Source: Flavobacterium piscis (lineage in GTDB: Bacteria > Bacteroidota > Bacteroidia > Flavobacteriales > Flavobacteriaceae). From it: DNA of 64,000 nucleotides. The notes below the pieces were generated by a model, which did not search any database, was not told where the DNA came from, and was given only the letters and a program-made list of their open reading frames with translations. Shown piece after piece: positions 62,101 through 64,000 of the stretch. Location: assembly GCF_001686925.1 (NCBI RefSeq), contig NZ_LVEN01000002.1, positions 1 to 64,000 of the forward strand. The letters run 5' to 3'. Position numbers and translations under genes: made by a program. Every line of letters starts with the position of its first letter. Within the stretch, counting starts at the first letter, position 1.

Positions 62101-62197
62101 TAGGTTCAAAGTGGCAAAGGGACAAAGGAACAAAGAAAAGACCTAATAAAATCATAGATTTTAAACCTTTGAATCTTTGTTGTTCTGAACCATTGTC
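62101..62197. repeat. Phrase repeat (GGTTCAAAG / CTTTGAACC) hairpin, copy 2
   Basis: A left part AGGTTCAAAGTGGCAAAGGG can pair with a right part CTTTGAATCTTTGTTGTTCT and GAACC. A more degenerate relative of copy 1. It fills the space between the lipoprotein start and the guaA promoter. Confidence 0.55.
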
Positions 62198-62270
62198 GCT
62201 AAAAACCGGAACAATGAAAAAAAATATTATTTTTTCATTGTTCCGATTTTTCAAATTCGAATATAAAAAG

Positions 62271-62278
62271 TATTTTTG
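62271..62278 (+). promoter_or_regulatory. guaA -7 box, implying a leaderless start
   Basis: TATTTTTG, an exact TAnnTTTG match, ends only 3 bp before the ATG at 62282. A start site about 5 bp after the box would be at the start codon itself. No -33 TTG was found at normal spacing. Confidence 0.5.
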
Positions 62279-62281
62279 CGC

Positions 62282-63811
62282 ATGCAACACAACGTACTTA
62301 TTTTAGATTTCGGATCGCAATATACACAGCTTATTGCGCGTAGAGTTCGCGAATTAAATATATTCTGCGAAATTTTCCCTTACAATCACTTTCCTAGTGA
62401 TTTATCACCTTATAAAGCCGTAATTTTGGGAGGAAGCCCATTTTCTGTTCGTGCAGAAGATGCTCCACATCCTGATTTATCTCAAATTCGAGGCAAACTA
62501 CCTATGTTGGCAGTTTGTTACGGAGCACAATACTTAGCCCACTTTAGTGGAGGTGAAGTAGCCGCTTCGAACACCAGAGAATACGGTAGAGCGAATTTAT
62601 CTTATATTAAAGAAGGTGAAACTTTCTTTAACGGAGTTTCAGAAAATAGCCAGGTTTGGATGAGCCATAGCGATAGTATCAAGGCTTTACCAACAAATGC
62701 TGTTAAATTGGCAAGCACGCATGACGTAGAATATGCTGCTTACAAAATTGAAGGTGAAACCACTTATGCCATTCAATATCACCCTGAAGTTTTCCATTCT
62801 ACAGATGGATCAAAAATGTTGAAAAACTTTTTAGTTGATATTGCTGAAGTTCCTCAAAACTTTACACCAAATGCTTTCGTAGAGGAAATGGTGGGAGAAT
62901 TAAAAGAGAAACTAGGAAATGATAAAGTAGTTTTAGGATTGTCAGGCGGAGTAGATTCTACTGTAGCGGCAGTTTTATTGCACCAGGCCATTGGTAAAAA
63001 CTTATATTGTATTTTCGTAAATAACGGTTTACTACGTAAAAACGAATTCCAAAATGTATTAGATCAATACAAAGGAATGGGATTGAACGTAAAAGGAGTA
63101 GACGCCGGAGATCGTTTTCTTGGTGAATTAGCCGGAATCTCTGATCCTGAAACCAAACGTAAAACTATTGGTCGTGTATTTATCGAAGTTTTTGATGATG
63201 AATCACATTTGATCGAAGATGTAAAATGGTTGGCGCAAGGAACTATTTATCCTGACGTAATCGAATCGGTATCTGTAAAAGGACCATCGGCAACGATTAA
63301 ATCACACCACAATGTAGGTGGATTGCCGGATTATATGAAATTAAAAATTGTAGAACCACTTAGAATGCTTTTCAAAGATGAAGTAAGAAGAGTTGGAGCT
63401 ACTTTAGGAATAGATCCTGAATTATTAGGAAGACACCCTTTCCCGGGACCAGGATTATCAATCAGAATTTTAGGAGATATTACTCCTGAGAAAGTTCAAA
63501 TCCTGCAAGATGTTGATGCTGTTTTTATCGACGGATTAAAATCTTGGGGATTGTATGACAAAGTTTGGCAGGCTGGAGCTATTTTGCTTCCTGTAAACAG
63601 TGTTGGTGTGATGGGCGATGAACGTACTTACGAAAAAGTAGTAGCGCTTAGAGCTGTAGAATCAACAGATGGTATGACTGCTGACTGGGTTCATTTACCT
63701 TACGATTTCCTGATGAAAGTGTCGAATGACATTATAAATAAAGTAAAAGGCGTGAACCGCGTGGTTTACGATATTAGCTCAAAACCACCAGCAACAATTG
63801 AGTGGGAATAG
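62282..63811 (+). CDS. guaA: GMP synthase (glutamine-hydrolysing)
   Basis: Final step of GMP synthesis: XMP, glutamine and ATP to GMP. 509 residues from the ATG at 62282 ([20 protein letters not shown]); an ATG two codons earlier is less likely because it sits in the -7 box region. Domains: class I amidotransferase about 1-190 (Cys in [16 protein letters not shown], His in [10 protein letters not shown]), ATP-pyrophosphatase about 195-380 ([17 protein letters not shown], the PP-loop), and C-terminal dimerisation domain ([36 protein letters not shown], ending [11 protein letters not shown]). All catalytic parts are intact. Confidence 0.97.
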   Translation: MQHNVLILDFGSQYTQLIARRVRELNIFCEIFPYNHFPSDLSPYKAVILGGSPFSVRAEDAPHPDLSQIRGKLPMLAVCYGAQYLAHFSGGEVAASNTREYGRANLSYIKEGETFFNGVSENSQVWMSHSDSIKALPTNAVKLASTHDVEYAAYKIEGETTYAIQYHPEVFHSTDGSKMLKNFLVDIAEVPQNFTPNAFVEEMVGELKEKLGNDKVVLGLSGGVDSTVAAVLLHQAIGKNLYCIFVNNGLLRKNEFQNVLDQYKGMGLNVKGVDAGDRFLGELAGISDPETKRKTIGRVFIEVFDDESHLIEDVKWLAQGTIYPDVIESVSVKGPSATIKSHHNVGGLPDYMKLKIVEPLRMLFKDEVRRVGATLGIDPELLGRHPFPGPGLSIRILGDITPEKVQILQDVDAVFIDGLKSWGLYDKVWQAGAILLPVNSVGVMGDERTYEKVVALRAVESTDGMTADWVHLPYDFLMKVSNDIINKVKGVNRVVYDISSKPPATIEWE

Positions 63812-63822
63812 CATTGTTTTTC

Positions 63823-63859
63823 AAATTAAGGCGTTACATTTGTAACGCCTTAATTTTTT
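63823..63859 (+). terminator. Intrinsic terminator of guaA
   Basis: AATTAAGGCGTTAC pairs perfectly with GTAACGCCTTAATT around ATTT, followed by T's. Confidence 0.92.
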
Positions 63860-63872
63860 AAACCTACTATTT

Positions 63873-64000
63873 ATGAGAGAATTTTTAACGATTTCTCTTG
63901 TCTTTATTTTGTCTTTTAACAAAATAACTGCGCAAGATTCAATTATTGAACACAAAATTCAAAAAGGAGAAACTGCCTATTTTATTGCCCAAAAATACAA
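63873..64000 (+). CDS. LysM-domain protein, cut off by the window end
   Basis: The 5' part of a gene that starts with ATG at 63873 and runs past 64000. The visible residues are a signal peptide (MREFLTISLVFILSFNKITA, then Q) followed by DSIIEHKIQKGETAYFIAQK. The last phrase is the start of a LysM domain (HxVxxGETxxxIAxxY), which binds peptidoglycan. It lies 61 bp after guaA behind a terminator. In related genomes I recall a LysM protein with an ABC-type substrate-binding domain after guaA, but the rest is not in the window. Confidence 0.8.
   Translation, partial: MREFLTISLVFILSFNKITAQDSIIEHKIQKGETAYFIAQKY

Noticed and set aside
62048..62290. Long N-terminal extension of the lipoprotein at 61520-62047
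   Set aside because: It runs through phrase-repeat DNA, overlaps the guaA start region and would bury the lipobox signal peptide at residue 82.

Overview
The window comes from an AT-rich member of the Bacteroidota, almost certainly a Flavobacterium or a close relative. The evidence is the gliding-motility lipoprotein GldI, a eukaryotic-type GSII glutamine synthetase beside a GSIII enzyme, the high density of lipoproteins and secreted proteins, curlin-repeat proteins with a Bacteroidota-type csg operon, and promoters with the TAnnTTTG -7 box. No rRNA, tRNA, CRISPR array, prophage or intact insertion sequence was seen.

Layout. 0.5-10 kb: catalase (katA), formyl-THF deformylase (purU) and a leftward run of lipoproteins and small secreted or membrane proteins, ending in a large L,D-transpeptidase. 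10.3-13.7 kb: a fused B12-dependent acyl-CoA mutase/GTPase of the IcmF type. 13.9-17.1 kb: an accessory patch with a very AT-rich multidomain protein (RpoA-CTD-like, sigma region 4-like and HARE-HTH-like parts, and a C-terminal R-x4-H motif), three GC-rich REP-like palindromes and two unknown small genes. 17.2-21 kb: three paralogous small secreted proteins and an AraC-family regulator; an identical 30-bp element lies upstream of two of the paralogues and of the regulator. 21.3-30.7 kb: M13 peptidase, esterase, a small lipoprotein, TerC, and divergent GSII and GSIII genes.

31-36.6 kb: a complete curli (functional amyloid) operon in the order csgA-like, csgB-like, csgH-like, csgE, csgF, csgG, followed by a beta-propeller lipoprotein. 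The csgH-like and csgE frames are joined at a run of ten A's where a -1 slip would fuse them. 36.7-48.7 kb: a purM-like gene, an acetyltransferase, a GH92 glycosidase, an M61 peptidase, a sterol desaturase-like enzyme, aquaporin, DoxX and EamA membrane proteins. 48.9-52.8 kb: a leftward operon of nrnA-like, gldI and two cyclophilin-FKBP fusion isomerases. 53-64 kb: a CLC-type antiporter with fluoride-type motif changes, RidA, cbpM/cbpA, an MFS transporter, poxB-like, small membrane and lipoproteins, guaA, and the start of a LysM protein.

The intergenic DNA is rich in several families of short dispersed repeats: a 103-bp MITE-like inverted repeat, REP-like palindromes, hairpins built on GCCACGAATT, and an 18-bp palindrome (TCCCGATAGYTATCGGGA) that sits nested inside other repeats. 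The strongest candidates for something new are the AT-rich multi-HTH protein with its upstream palindrome, the 30-bp AraC-linked element, and the csgH/csgE slippage site.
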